From: an uncultured Bacteroidia bacterium
Lineage (GTDB): Bacteria > Bacteroidota > Bacteroidia > NS11-12g > UBA955
Reading direction: 5' to 3'
NCBI GenBank assembly: GCA_943788195.1
Contig: CALSPH010000001.1
Span: forward strand, 1,002,001-1,066,000
Length of the DNA: 64,000 nucleotides
The notes below the pieces were generated by a model, which was given only the letters and a program-made list of their open reading frames with translations, was not told the DNA's origin and did no database searches. Positions within the stretch are counted from its first letter, which is position 1; the number at the start of each line of letters is the position of its first letter. The translations under genes were made by a program, and so were the position numbers. This document shows positions 9,427 through 19,744 of this stretch, in pieces.

Positions 9427-9459
9427 TATGGTGCTTGCATGTGATTTGCAAGCACCATA
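9427..9459 (+). other. Perfect inverted repeat between atpE and atpF
   Basis: A 13-bp perfect stem (9427-9439 with 9447-9459, arm tatggtgcttgca) closes a 7-nt loop. It is followed by an A-rich, not T-rich, stretch leading straight to the atpF start, so it does not look like a simple terminator on this strand. A role in mRNA processing or protecting the atpE 3' end is inferred. Confidence 0.75.
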
Positions 9460-9475
9460 AATAAAAAAAATAAAA

Positions 9476-9988
9476 ATGGGATTATTAGAATCAAATTGGG
9501 GCTTACCATTTTGGATGTTAATTACATTCGGACTGGTTGTATTCGTTCTTTCAAAGTACGCATGGAAACCTATATTAAAGAGTTTGCGCGAACGAGAAGA
9601 TGTTATAGATGGTGCAATTCTTCAAGCTGAAGAGACCAAATTAGAAATGGAGAAATTGAAATCTCAAAACAAAGATTTGCTCAAAGAAGCGAGAGGCGAG
9701 CGTGATCGCATTTTAAAAGATGCTAAATCAACGGGAGAAAAGATGATTGCCGAAGCTAAAAAGAATGCATCAATTGAAGGGCAGAAAGTAATGGAGCAAG
9801 CTAAAGCTGAAATTGAGCAACAAACCGCTCAAGCCATGACTGAACTTAAAAAGGAAGTGTCTTCACTTTCCATTTCTATGGCTGAAAAAATCATTGGAAA
9901 AAAATTCGAAGATCCAAAGGAGCAATCAATATACATTGAGCAACGATTGAAGGATTTAGAAACCATGCCATCAGCAAGTAAAAATTAA
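9476..9988 (+). CDS. atpF: ATP synthase F0 subunit b
   Basis: 170 residues: one N-terminal membrane helix (about residues 8-28, FWMLITFGLVVFVLSKY), then a long charged Ala/Glu/Lys/Gln-rich helix typical of the peripheral stalk. Length is normal for the family. It dimerises and links F0 to F1 through the delta subunit. Start ATG follows an A-rich leader right after the atpE-atpF hairpin; atpH begins 3 bp after its stop. Confidence 0.93.
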   Translation: MGLLESNWGLPFWMLITFGLVVFVLSKYAWKPILKSLREREDVIDGAILQAEETKLEMEKLKSQNKDLLKEARGERDRILKDAKSTGEKMIAEAKKNASIEGQKVMEQAKAEIEQQTAQAMTELKKEVSSLSISMAEKIIGKKFEDPKEQSIYIEQRLKDLETMPSASKN

Positions 9989-9991
9989 GCA

Positions 9992-10531
9992 ATGTCAGAT
10001 AATAAGGTAGCATATAGATACGCAAAGTCTTTGTTTGAAGTAGCCAACTCTGCTAAGAATGTAGAAGCAGTAAATCAAAACATGGTAGACTTTCAAATAA
10101 CTTGCAAGCAAAACATTGAATTAAAGAATGTGCTTAAGAGCCCTATTGTTTCAAGCGAGCAAAAAAGCAATCTTTTGTCAACTGTATTTGCTTCCTATGA
10201 AAAAGTAGTGATTGACTTTTTCTCATTAGTGGTTTCAAAAAATAGAGCGGGTAGTTTACCTCAAATTGCAAGCAAATTTGAAGACTTGTATAATGAGTAC
10301 AATCAAATCGTAGAGGTTGATGTGCAGTCTGCACAAGCATTAACTGAGGGTGAAAGAAAAGAAGTTGTTTCTTATTTAGAAAAACAAACAGGAGCCAAGG
10401 AAATTAAAATAGCAGAACAAATTAATCCAGATTTATTAGGCGGGTTAGTTATTAAATATGGTGATTCATTGATTGATAGCAGTGTTTCATCTCAAATTAA
10501 AAATCTAAAGAAAGAATTACAAATAATATAA
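9992..10531 (+). CDS. atpH: ATP synthase F1 subunit delta
   Basis: 179 residues with the OSCP/delta pattern: N-terminal helical domain beginning VAYRYAKSLFEVA, a central KSPIVSSEQKSNLL segment and the C-terminal signature LLGGLVIKYGDSLIDSSVSSQIKNL. It caps the F1 head and binds subunit b. Only 3 bp separate it from both atpF and atpA, consistent with a single transcript. Confidence 0.93.
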   Translation: MSDNKVAYRYAKSLFEVANSAKNVEAVNQNMVDFQITCKQNIELKNVLKSPIVSSEQKSNLLSTVFASYEKVVIDFFSLVVSKNRAGSLPQIASKFEDLYNEYNQIVEVDVQSAQALTEGERKEVVSYLEKQTGAKEIKIAEQINPDLLGGLVIKYGDSLIDSSVSSQIKNLKKELQII

Positions 10532-10534
10532 ATT

Positions 10535-12112
10535 ATGGCAGCGATTAGACCAGACGAAGTATCTCAGATCCTTAAGGATCAACTTCAACAAGTAAAATCA
10601 GAAACAGAACTACAAGAAGTAGGTTCCGTTTTACAAGTTGGTGATGGGATTGCACGTATTTACGGCTTAACACAAGTACAAAGTGGTGAGTTAGTTGAAT
10701 TTGAAGACGGTATGAAAGCCATTGTTCTTAACCTTGAAGAGGATAATGTGGGTGCGGTACTTTTCGGAAATTCAACTCGAGTAAAAGAGGGCGATACGGT
10801 TAAACGAACAGGAAGAATTGCCTCGATCAATGTGGGTGACGGAATGTTGGGCCGTGTTGTGGATGCATTAGGAATGCCTATTGATGGGAAAGGACCAATT
10901 GAAGGAAAAACATACGAAATGCCTATTGAGCGTAAAGCGCCAGGGGTTTTATATAGAGAGCCGGTAAAAGAGCCGCTTCAAACAGGGATTAAGGCAATTG
11001 ATGCCATGATTCCAATTGGTAGAGGTCAACGTGAGTTGATTATTGGAGATCGTCAAACAGGTAAATCGGCAGTTGCAATTGATACCATAATTAATCAAAA
11101 AGAATTTTACGATAAGGGTGAGCCTGTATATTGTATTTACGTTGCAATAGGACAAAAAGAATCCACCGTAAAACAAGTAGTTAAATCATTGGAAGAATCA
11201 GGAGCGATTAATTATACTGTAGTTGTTTCTGCCGCTGCTTCAGCTCCAACACCACTTCAATTCTTTGCTCCACTTTCTGGTGCTGCGATTGGAGAATTCT
11301 TTAGAGATCGTGGATTACCAGCATTAATTGTTTTTGATGATTTGTCGAAACAAGCTGTAGCGTATCGAGAGGTTTCTTTGCTTCTTAAAAGACCACCAGG
11401 TCGTGAAGCTTATCCAGGAGATGTGTTTTATTTGCATTCACGGTTATTAGAAAGAGCTTGTAAGTTAAATGCAAGTGATGAGATCGCTCAGGGAATGAAC
11501 GATTTACCGGAGTCCATTAAAGGAATGGTAAAAGGTGGAGGATCATTAACTGCTTTGCCGATTATAGAAACGCAAGCGGGTGATGTATCTGCTTATATTC
11601 CAACCAACGTAATTTCGATTACAGATGGACAAATATTTTTGGAGTCTGGTTTATTTAATGCTGGTGTTCGACCAGCGATTAACGTAGGTATATCAGTATC
11701 TCGTGTTGGTGGAGCTGCACAAATTAAGCCGATGAAGAAGGTGGCAGGTACATTGAAATTAGATCAAGCACAGTACAGAGAGTTAGAGGCATTTTCTAAA
11801 TTTGGTTCTGATCTGGATGCAGCAACAAAATCTGTATTGGATAAAGGGTCTCGTAATGTAGAAATTTTGAAACAAGGCCAATACTCACCATTACGTGTTG
11901 ACCAGCAGGTTGCTATTGTTTATTTAGGATCAAAAGGATTGTTAACTAAGATCCCAGTAAATAAGGTGAGAGAATTTGAATCCAGTTATTTAGATTATTT
12001 GGAAACAAACCACAAAGAAACTTTGAATCAGTTGGCTGCAGGTAAATACGAATCTAAGTTAACGGATGTTTTAGAAGAAGTTGCAGCAGAATTGATTGCT
12101 GGAATGTCTTAA
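10535..12112 (+). CDS. atpA: ATP synthase F1 subunit alpha
   Basis: 525 residues. The nucleotide-binding P-loop GDRQTGKS is at residues 171-178, and the family signatures [17 protein letters not shown] and [17 protein letters not shown] are present, the latter carrying the arginine finger that completes the catalytic site on beta. Alpha is a non-catalytic nucleotide-binding subunit of the F1 hexamer. The gene sits between atpH and atpG as in most operons. Confidence 0.97.
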   Translation: MAAIRPDEVSQILKDQLQQVKSETELQEVGSVLQVGDGIARIYGLTQVQSGELVEFEDGMKAIVLNLEEDNVGAVLFGNSTRVKEGDTVKRTGRIASINVGDGMLGRVVDALGMPIDGKGPIEGKTYEMPIERKAPGVLYREPVKEPLQTGIKAIDAMIPIGRGQRELIIGDRQTGKSAVAIDTIINQKEFYDKGEPVYCIYVAIGQKESTVKQVVKSLEESGAINYTVVVSAAASAPTPLQFFAPLSGAAIGEFFRDRGLPALIVFDDLSKQAVAYREVSLLLKRPPGREAYPGDVFYLHSRLLERACKLNASDEIAQGMNDLPESIKGMVKGGGSLTALPIIETQAGDVSAYIPTNVISITDGQIFLESGLFNAGVRPAINVGISVSRVGGAAQIKPMKKVAGTLKLDQAQYRELEAFSKFGSDLDAATKSVLDKGSRNVEILKQGQYSPLRVDQQVAIVYLGSKGLLTKIPVNKVREFESSYLDYLETNHKETLNQLAAGKYESKLTDVLEEVAAELIAGMS

Positions 12113-12138
12113 ATTTATTTCAATAAGCATAAGAAGAG

Positions 12139-13026
12139 ATGGCGAATTTAAAAGAGGTTAGAATACGAATTAGCTCTACAATCAGCACACAGCAGATTAC
12201 TAAAGCAATGAAATTGGTATCTGCAACCAAGTTGCGTAGAGCAACTATGGCAGTTACTCAAATGCGCCCTTATGCAGAGAAACTACAAGAAATATTAAGT
12301 AACCTTTCAGATTCTATAGATGATGAGCAATTGAGTGCTTATTTTGAGTTGAGAGATACACAACGCGTATTATTTGTGGCCGTTTCTTCAGACAGAGGAT
12401 TATGCGGAGCATTTAATGCAAATATTGGTAAAAAGGTAAAATCATTAATTGCAGGCCCGTATAAGAGCCAATATGAAAAGGGGAATGTTACCATAATGCA
12501 TTTGGGTAAAAAATCATATGAAGCATTGAGGAAACTGGAAACCTTGCAATTTGATAAAGAGCACATAGCTATTTTTCAAGATTTGAATGCTGATAATGTG
12601 TTTGAAGTAGGGCAGTCTATATTGGATCAATACAAAAATGGCGATTTCGACAAGGTGGTCTTGATTTATAATCGATTCATCAATGCTGCAACCCAGGAAG
12701 TAATGGCAGAAAATTTATTACCGGTTACCCCGGACACTAGTTTAGAAAATAAGTCTACTCAAAAGAATGACTACATTTTTGAGCCCAATAAAGTAGATAT
12801 CTTGCATGATTTGGTTCCACGGTCATTAAAAACTCAATTGTATAAAGCAACTTTAGATAGCTGGGCGAGCGAGCATGGAGCGCGTATGGTTGCAATGGAT
12901 AGTGCAACTGAAAATGCAGGTGAATTGTTGAAATCCCTAAAAGTAGAGTACAACAAAGCACGTCAAGCTGCGATTACCAATGAGATTTCAGAAATTGTGG
13001 GTGGTGCAGCTGCTTTAGAAGGCTAA
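12139..13026 (+). CDS. atpG: ATP synthase F1 subunit gamma
   Basis: 295 residues with the conserved N-terminal coiled-coil (ITKAMKLVSATKLRRA), the central FVAVSSDRGLCGAFNANI motif and the C-terminal helix MVAMDSATENAGELL followed by NKARQAAITNEISEIVGGA. It is the rotating shaft of F1. No atpD or atpC follows; the operon ends here, with beta and epsilon presumably encoded elsewhere, a split layout found in other Bacteroidota. Confidence 0.96.
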   Translation: MANLKEVRIRISSTISTQQITKAMKLVSATKLRRATMAVTQMRPYAEKLQEILSNLSDSIDDEQLSAYFELRDTQRVLFVAVSSDRGLCGAFNANIGKKVKSLIAGPYKSQYEKGNVTIMHLGKKSYEALRKLETLQFDKEHIAIFQDLNADNVFEVGQSILDQYKNGDFDKVVLIYNRFINAATQEVMAENLLPVTPDTSLENKSTQKNDYIFEPNKVDILHDLVPRSLKTQLYKATLDSWASEHGARMVAMDSATENAGELLKSLKVEYNKARQAAITNEISEIVGGAAALEG

Positions 13027-13037
13027 AATCGCCAATT

Positions 13038-13057
13038 AAACGGTTTTAGAACTGTTT
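13038..13057 (+). terminator. Weak hairpin after atpG
   Basis: An 8-bp stem containing one G-T pair (13038-13045 with 13050-13057), 4-nt loop, followed by a pyrimidine/T-rich run. It is the only terminator-like structure at the end of the atp operon. Confidence 0.4.
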
Positions 13058-13084
13058 CCTTACTTTATTTATTATATTAACGCT

Positions 13085-13275
13085 ATGAGCGCAAATGGAT
13101 TTATAGGACCTTACAAGTACTCTGTATCATCTATGTATTTATTCCGGAAGTAACAGATGCAATTCCTATTATTGGATGGTTAGATGAAGCCACGGCAATC
13201 GGCTTTGTGATTTACTTGAATAAAAAGATCAATGCCCTGGATAAAAAGCAGGATGATGTGATTGAAGTTGAGTGA
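13085..13275 (+). pseudogene. Frameshifted small DUF1232/YkvA-like membrane protein
   Basis: From 13084 to 13275 one frame is open and reads as a small DUF1232-like protein: VLCIIYVFIPEVTDAIPI then IGWLDEATAIGFVIYLNKK, matching the family pattern of a membrane segment containing a Pro-Glu/Asp turn and a conserved G-x-x-D/E motif. That frame has no start codon. The ATG at 13085 is in the neighbouring frame; adding one A to the AAA run at about 13095-13097 joins the ATG to the domain, giving ~63 residues starting MSAKWIYRTL. So it is either a genuine -1 frameshift (pseudogene), a recoded gene, or a one-base sequence error. The family recognition is by eye. Confidence 0.55.
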
Positions 13276-13321
13276 TTGTGTTAAACTTGTTTGATGGGCT
13301 ACACGCCATGCAAAAACGGAA

Positions 13322-13672
13322 CTAATCTCGAAGGGTCAAATCGTTGCGATCAAATTTTTTGTTAAAATTACGCACCCTTTTACGATCATCAAACGAAGAT
13401 TTATTTATATACTCGGCCCAAATACAAATATCCCTTGGGTAGGTGCTTGCATTGTCAATATATCTATAGAGTTGTTGAATGTCTTTATCAGCCATAAAGA
13501 TGATGCAGCGAATTATTCTTGCACTGCGCAAGTTCTCAAATTCTTCCAAAGCCGTATTTATGATCTCAATGGCTTTGTTTTTATCGTTAGTAAAGTCAGA
13601 CTCAATTTTTTTCAATATATCTCCAGACATATGTTCGATCGTACATGGTTTCTTTTTAAAAAAGCTAAGCAT
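13322..13672 (-). CDS. Hypothetical small helical protein
   Basis: 116 residues, not recognised. The N-terminus is short and basic (FFKKKP), the rest is predicted helical with a balanced charged composition, two Cys and several Trp/Tyr; there is no signal peptide and no membrane segment. The amino-acid make-up looks like a real cytosolic protein rather than a chance frame. It lies alone between a frameshifted DUF1232-like gene and a decayed surface-protein gene, so it is in a region of gene loss. The 227 bp upstream (13673-13899) hold nothing convincing. Confidence 0.55.
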   Translation of the reverse strand: MLSFFKKKPCTIEHMSGDILKKIESDFTNDKNKAIEIINTALEEFENLRSARIIRCIIFMADKDIQQLYRYIDNASTYPRDICIWAEYINKSSFDDRKRVRNFNKKFDRNDLTLRD

Positions 13673-13899
13673 CCTTTGTTTCTTCTATTGTGAACATCTA
13701 CGAGCCATGGTGGAATCGTAATTGCCAAAAAAAAGGGCAATTGCAATTTTCCAACTGTAAGCACTCAAAATTAACACAACACAATCTATAAATCTATTCG
13801 AATTTCTAATATGGCCTATAAAAGGTTGAATATTTGTAGCTAATTTAAAGGTACAATAAATGAAGGTTAACAATATTGCGAGTAATCAAAGATGCAGAG

Positions 13900-16800
13900 T
13901 TACCTCAATAAGGTAACCTTGCCATTGTAGGTATGGTATACTCCATCTAATCCAAGCGCATCAAACGCGCCAAATGTACAATTCCTGCTGGTACAGATTT
14001 TCCTTGATATTTACCATCCCAATAGCCATCTACATCATTGGTAGAATAGAGTTTTTCCCCCCCAGCGGCTGAATACTTCAAATTGGTAATCATAAATGCT
14101 GTTGCTTTTATCATTGTATAAGAAAAATCGAAACAGGTTTAAAGATTTCATTCACGCCATCATTATTAGGCGAAAAAAGCATTCGGAACAAATACCCTGG
14201 ATTTAGGAGCAATGCAACCGATGTTACTGTAACTGGAATCTGCGATAGTACTGTCTTCAATTGCAATCACACGGAAACATAAACTGTCTGTAATGTCCAG
14301 CGATAAACTATTTAGCTTAAACGTATTTTGTTACCGGAAATTTGATCAATGGTTTGCATAGCACCGGAATTGTCTCTCATTTGGATGATGTAATCTTTAA
14401 TTCCATTGGACCAATAGGTGTATGGGTTCCATTCGATAAACACCGTATCATTGTTGTTTTTTCCACCTAAGAAAATGGTGTGACTCGGGATACTCAGGTC
14501 ACTAGTAAAGCCACATAAATCATCCACACTCATTCGATAGGTGTAAGCCGTTTCATCAGCTATAATATTAGGATCTGTAAATGGACTGGTTACTTAAGTA
14601 CCCACTTTCGTTCCATTAGATCCATTGGCACCTGTACTACGATAAATATTAAATTTAGTAATAGTTGCACCTGTAGGCGGAAGGTGCCATTTAATTTCTG
14701 CGCGTGTATTTCCTCGTATAGTTGCATAATCAATAATTGGCGCAGCTTTTACTTTTTCTATTTCTGGGATGTTGCACGCATTATTACTCTGACTTTTCCA
14801 TACACCATTCATATGAGTGCAAATTACGTAATAGCAATAGTTAAATCACAAAGAGAATCGTCAATATAAACATTTTCATTGCCCTTCAAAGTGGCAATTA
14901 AAATGAACCCAGTATCAATTGGGCTTTTCGGTAGACGCTGTAACCAGCGCGCTGAGGCCAACCTTCATAATGGGACCAACGCAATTGATTTGCACCTAAG
15001 AAAGTGTCTAATGCACGCAGAATAGATATTGCAATGAGTTGAACTAACCGGTCCAGTTCGCAGGCAGGTGTCTGTTATTTTGGTAGTATAGCAATATCTT
15101 CTAGTATCCACTTCAATTCCATTGTTTATGATTAAAACCTGGTGTCATTGATATCATTGGAGTTATACAAGTTGGTAAATTAACCCTGCTTCGTCATTAT
15201 ATATATGGTAATTATTGAAGATACTAAGTTGAGACTTTTTCCAATTCAATTGCAACTGATTTCCATTGATTACCGTGATGTAAGAATATCCATTGTTATC
15301 AGGATCTAAAGTATCGCGAATGTGAACTAATTTTTTAGCTGAGTCCTGGCATCCGTTATCATCAGTGATTGTATAAGTGATTAAATTCCCTCCAATTGTG
15401 GTGTAATTATAGAATGCATTTGAATTGCTAGAGGTGTCAGTGAGTTTAAATTCTTCTCCAAAATCATAAAACCATTCTTTTATTTTTGCACCATCTGCAC
15501 CTTCCACTACTCTGATCCCTAACCCCTACAGGGAAAATTATAACAGGTTGTATCAGGAAAAATAATAAAATTTGCATCAGGTTTCGTATGAACATATAAT
15601 TCTACATGATTTCGCAAAGTATCATAGCAGTTTGTCGGGCTTTTTGCAATCAATGTAGGATAATGCTTTCCAGCTCTATAAAATGCATTAGGGTCTTTGT
15701 CAGTATTGTCAGTAATGCCATCATTGTCGAAATCCCATTCATAGGAAAACGCTCTTCTTGAATTGTTGATGAATGACGCTCGGAAAGTTTCGCAGCCTGT
15801 GTCTTGTAAAACTGAGTAATCTGCGGATAGCATTTTGAACTACATAGATGCTATCATCAGGTGCGTATTCTACAAGCATCCATTGTTGTCATACAAAACA
15901 AGTTTAGGTTTATAATATTCGCCCAAATTGACTTCATCATAAATTCGGTAGGTGTGGATTGGCAGTATTAGTTGAGTCTAAAGTTATCCCATCCCCATAT
16001 TCAAGATAGACCCGTGAATAGAATTTACTTTCATGGATGAACTCTACATTTAATGGTTCACATCCCGAAGAATTATTAAATCGTAAGGAAGGTATAGGAC
16101 CAAGTACTTTTACATACCCAATCTTTTCAAGCGTATCTGCACAGCCATAATTATTTTGAACAATCAATTTAATATTGATTCCGGCTGTATCTGTATTGTT
16201 CAAATAGGCATGTGATGATCTAGTAATCAATCCTGTTTGGGCAAATGAACCATCACCGAAATCCCAATACCGTTTCGTGATGTTCGGATTGTTGCTGGAA
16301 TCAATAAATTCTACAATCACTGGAGCACATTGGTTAACTGGTTGTGGAGAATAGAACTTTGCTTTTATGCTTACGGAAGTCACATTCCGTTTAAAGGGTA
16401 TCTGAACAACCATTTTTAGATGCAACAAGAGTAACAGTGAACCTTCCTAATGCTGTAAATTTTAAATCAACATTTTTTGAGGGTATCGTTTGGTATAATT
16501 GTAATACTTGGGTCATTCACAATCCATTTGTAATTCGTTGGGTTTAGGGCCGAAACGTTAGTCATGCGAGTTAAGCCATTTAAACAGGCTTGTGGAGTTG
16601 TGTTAAAATCGGCTAAAACACCAACGTAATGAGGCAAAAGGGGTGTTGAGTCTTTACATCCTGATTTGTCGCGGTATACCAGGCTTACATACTTTTTGCC
16701 TCTTTCGCTCATAGTGGCTTTGGTTGAAGCATTGAGTGGTGTGGTAAATTTGATGCTTGTATCACTTGCTTTCCATTGATAACTAAAACTAGGGAAAAGG

Positions 16801-18855
16801 TTTTTGTGGTTTTGTGTTCTTACGACAGAAGAACTTAAATCTGTAACTAAGGGTATGCAATCATCATCGTTACTTGTAATGACATCCAAATCAGTTCCAC
16901 TAACCTTTATAATGCCCTTGCCTGTAAATGTATCTTTACATTTAGGCCCAATTCGGGCATAATAAATATAGTCATAATCATAAACCCCAGGGTGTTTAAA
17001 TATTACATCACCACTATCAGCTAATAATCCTGTATTATTTAATGGGTCTGAATATGTTTTGTTGGTGAAGTTCCAATAATGAACCAAGCCAATAAGTTCA
17101 TCAATATGTGATGCGTCAAAAGTGACTTTTTCTCCCATGCATGGCGTGCTGTCCGATATACTGATCTGAACCTTAGGCTTGATGATTTGAATGGTGTCTT
17201 CTTTATAAATAGAATCATAACAACCTAAAGTGTTATAAACAACAAAACTGTATGAATAAATACCGGTATCCTGAAAGGAATAATTAAAACTATCTAAGGT
17301 AGAAGTCTTTAATGAGTTGTTTTTTTTATCAAAGATCTTCCACTTATACAAATTGGGAGTGGTACTCGAACCTACTGGAGTGGTGTTTAAAAAAGTGACC
17401 CTCTGCGAAATACAAGACACATTTGGTTTCACATTCGTCAATGCCTTGAGTGATTTAAGTTGAATGTATCCTACTTCTTCCAGTGTATCGCTGCAACCCG
17501 CTACATTGGAATAGGAAATCAAGGTAACTGTATACTGTCCAAAACCATCGAATTGGTATGAATGATCCCTAGTAAGTGCGCTATCTAAAAACACCCCATT
17601 GCTATCTTTGATGTACCATTTATAAGTAATCACAGATCCAACAGGCTCTATACTTTGATTGGTAAAACTGATGGTTTCTTTGTTAAAGCAGCTAATGGTT
17701 TTATCAGCCTCAAACCTGGATTCAGGACCAATTACTTTTACCTTGTTTCTACTATCCGTTTGAGAAAGACAACCTTTATATTTCTGGGAAGCACGAACTA
17801 CTTTACTACCAGCTGTTCGATGCTCACCCGTAAGGGTCGTATCCGTAGCTCCGTAGATTTTGAAATCATCTTGAAAAAACTGCCAAGTAATTTTTTTACT
17901 TTGAGAATTTGAAACACTATAAGTCAAATATTCACCAACACAAGGGTCGGTTTGGGTTACATTAATCGCTAAAGAGATAGGTTCTTCCAAGGTCATAAAG
18001 TTCTCCTTAAGCACTGTATACTCGCATCCTTCATCTGTACTTATTTTTAGGCTTACATCCGATGAGTCCTTTAGACTATAAAAGATATTCTGCGGATGGC
18101 TATCTGCACTGGTGTTAGGTGTAGCATTCTCAAAGATCCATTCAAACTTATTGGGTACTTGCCCCATAAGCAAAGGTTTATAAGTGAAATTTGCGTATCG
18201 GTCAATGCAACCTGTGGTGCTATCTGTATCAAAATCAAAGCTAAACGGATCTGGTATTGTAACAATGTTTACATAATTATCAATGACATTGCATCCAAGG
18301 CTGTCTGTAATAATTACGGTAATATCTCTTGTGCCCGGTGTAGATGAAAATTGGTGTACGGATACTTTCGGTTGATTCGTGTATTTAATTCCTTCAATGA
18401 TATAATCACGAATTTCAGAATTGGGCGTGAGATCTGTAATTGTTACAGAGTCATTAGCTTCACATAAAACTACTTTATCTAATGTAATATTGGCAAAAGG
18501 GGTTTTGCCTACTTCGATGAACTCTTTTTTGGTAATGATGCATTTAGTATTGTTAGGGAAACTCATTTCCAATCGCACATCATACTTTCCAGGTACGAAA
18601 AATAAAAATGAATTGGAATCTACGCCTGGGTTAAAGCCTGAGCCAAAATCCCAACGGTATGTGGTACCTACTGGAGGATTGCCCGTTACTTTAAACCGGA
18701 TAACTTGTGGAATACAAGCGGTACTGTCATTTGCGCTAATATTAAAACCTCCACACTGCCCGAACAAGATACTGCCCGAACAAGATGTTGAAGGGTAACA
18801 GCATAAAAGCAACTATTAGAAGCAATTTTGAAATGCTCTTGTTTAAGAATTTCAT
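13900..18855 (-). pseudogene. Decayed PKD-repeat T9SS type B (CHU_C) surface protein
   Basis: Remnant of a ~1,640-residue exported protein. It starts at 18855 with a signal peptide (MKFLNKSISKLLLIVAFML), but a 16-bp tandem duplication (18755-18786) shifts the frame directly after it. A 775-codon open stretch follows with many PKD-like domains, ending at 16467. Further pieces lie at 15937-16428, 15519-15833, 15163-15507, 14594-14812 and 14312-14533; the last two are in one frame split by an in-frame TAA and look like fibronectin-type-III-like domains. Extra bases in homopolymer runs (near 16479, 16398, 14172 and the 7-C run at 14057-14063) account for other shifts. The end encodes the gliding-motility-associated C-terminal domain (PNAF-SPNNDGVNEIF, YWDGKYQGKSVPAG and a final DGVYHTYNGKVTLLR before the stop at 13900-13902). 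With these lesions no full product can be made. Confidence 0.88.
18755..18786 (-). repeat. 16-bp tandem duplication that breaks the pseudogene frame
   Basis: actgcccgaacaagat occurs twice in direct succession (18755-18770 and 18771-18786). Removing one copy joins the signal peptide ...LPFNILFGQ to the PKD region CGGFNISAND in one frame. 16 is not a multiple of three, so the duplication itself is a frameshift. Confidence 0.95.
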
Positions 18856-18996
18856 ATAAAATGCAAACATACGATTAAATAATCACTATTTTCATACCTT
18901 AGACGTAATAAACAGGTCAATTGTTGCTCCAAATACACAGTATTTTCAATAAAAGGGTCTTTAATCTGTTTTTTTTAAGAAATCGAAGATACGCTA

Positions 18997-19027
18997 TTGT
19001 GATAAATAAAAATTAAAAGTAGGTTTG
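18997..19027 (+). promoter_or_regulatory. Bacteroidota promoter for the TPR-like lipoprotein
   Basis: TTG (18997-18999), 20-nt spacer, exact TAGGTTTG (19020-19027). Only 5 nt separate the -7 box from the ATG at 19033. Confidence 0.6.
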
Positions 19028-19032
19028 TCGAT

Positions 19033-19743
19033 ATGAAAAAGGTAACTGGATTTTTTCTCGTAGTGGCTGTAATTCTTAGCTTTTCAGCATGCAAGGAAAG
19101 TGTTGACAAACAAAAAAATGATCTTTTGAAAAAGTATAAACATGTAATTGGAATGCAGGATTACACGAGTGCCGCTTTTTATCTACAGGAATATTTATAT
19201 CTAGATACAGCCAATGTTGTATATAAAGACAGCTTAACACGTATTTTTGTTGCCCTTGAAAATGTTGCTGCTGCTGAATATATGGCTAAACAAGTAGTTG
19301 AAAAACAACCACTTAACGAGGATATGCAAAGCCTTTTGGCTCAAATTGATATTCAACGTGGCGATGTATTAACTGGCATGGCTCGATTTGACAAACTATT
19401 TGCAGAGACCAAAGACTATAAATACATATTTAGCAAAGGGCTGATTTATGCTCAAGGTCAACAAGCCAATAAAACACTTGAAATAGTAGAAGAATTATTA
19501 GCCGTTCCTGATAATGAGTTAAAAACAATTCAAGTGAAGAAAATCTCAAACCCTGCAGAAGAGCAGGCTATAAAAATTAAAGCAGCTGCACTATTTTTAA
19601 AGGCATATGCTTATTTAGGTGGACAAAACCCAGACTCACGTAAAGCATTTGACTTATTTGAAGAGACGTTTGAAGTCCAGAATGATTTTGAACTTGCTCG
19701 CGCATTAGCACAGCAAGCATTCCCTCCTGAACAGAAGCAATAA
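19033..19743 (+). CDS. TPR-like lipoprotein of unknown function
   Basis: 236 residues: signal peptide with lipobox ending in Cys20 (LSFSAC), then about five alternating helix pairs resembling tetratricopeptide repeats (for example YTSAAFYLQEYLYLD and DVLTGMARFDKLFAE). The ending is Pro/Glu/Gln-rich. It probably sits on the periplasmic face of a membrane and mediates protein contacts; no specific function is recognised. It is transcribed alone, convergent with the following minus-strand operon, whose last gene stops 2 bp away. Confidence 0.75.
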   Translation: MKKVTGFFLVVAVILSFSACKESVDKQKNDLLKKYKHVIGMQDYTSAAFYLQEYLYLDTANVVYKDSLTRIFVALENVAAAEYMAKQVVEKQPLNEDMQSLLAQIDIQRGDVLTGMARFDKLFAETKDYKYIFSKGLIYAQGQQANKTLEIVEELLAVPDNELKTIQVKKISNPAEEQAIKIKAAALFLKAYAYLGGQNPDSRKAFDLFEETFEVQNDFELARALAQQAFPPEQKQ

Positions 19744-19744
19744 T

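Noticed and set aside
13685-13873. 62-codon minus-strand open frame upstream of the small hypothetical gene
   Set aside because: Short, no family pattern, no promoter or good start; falls in a decayed region.
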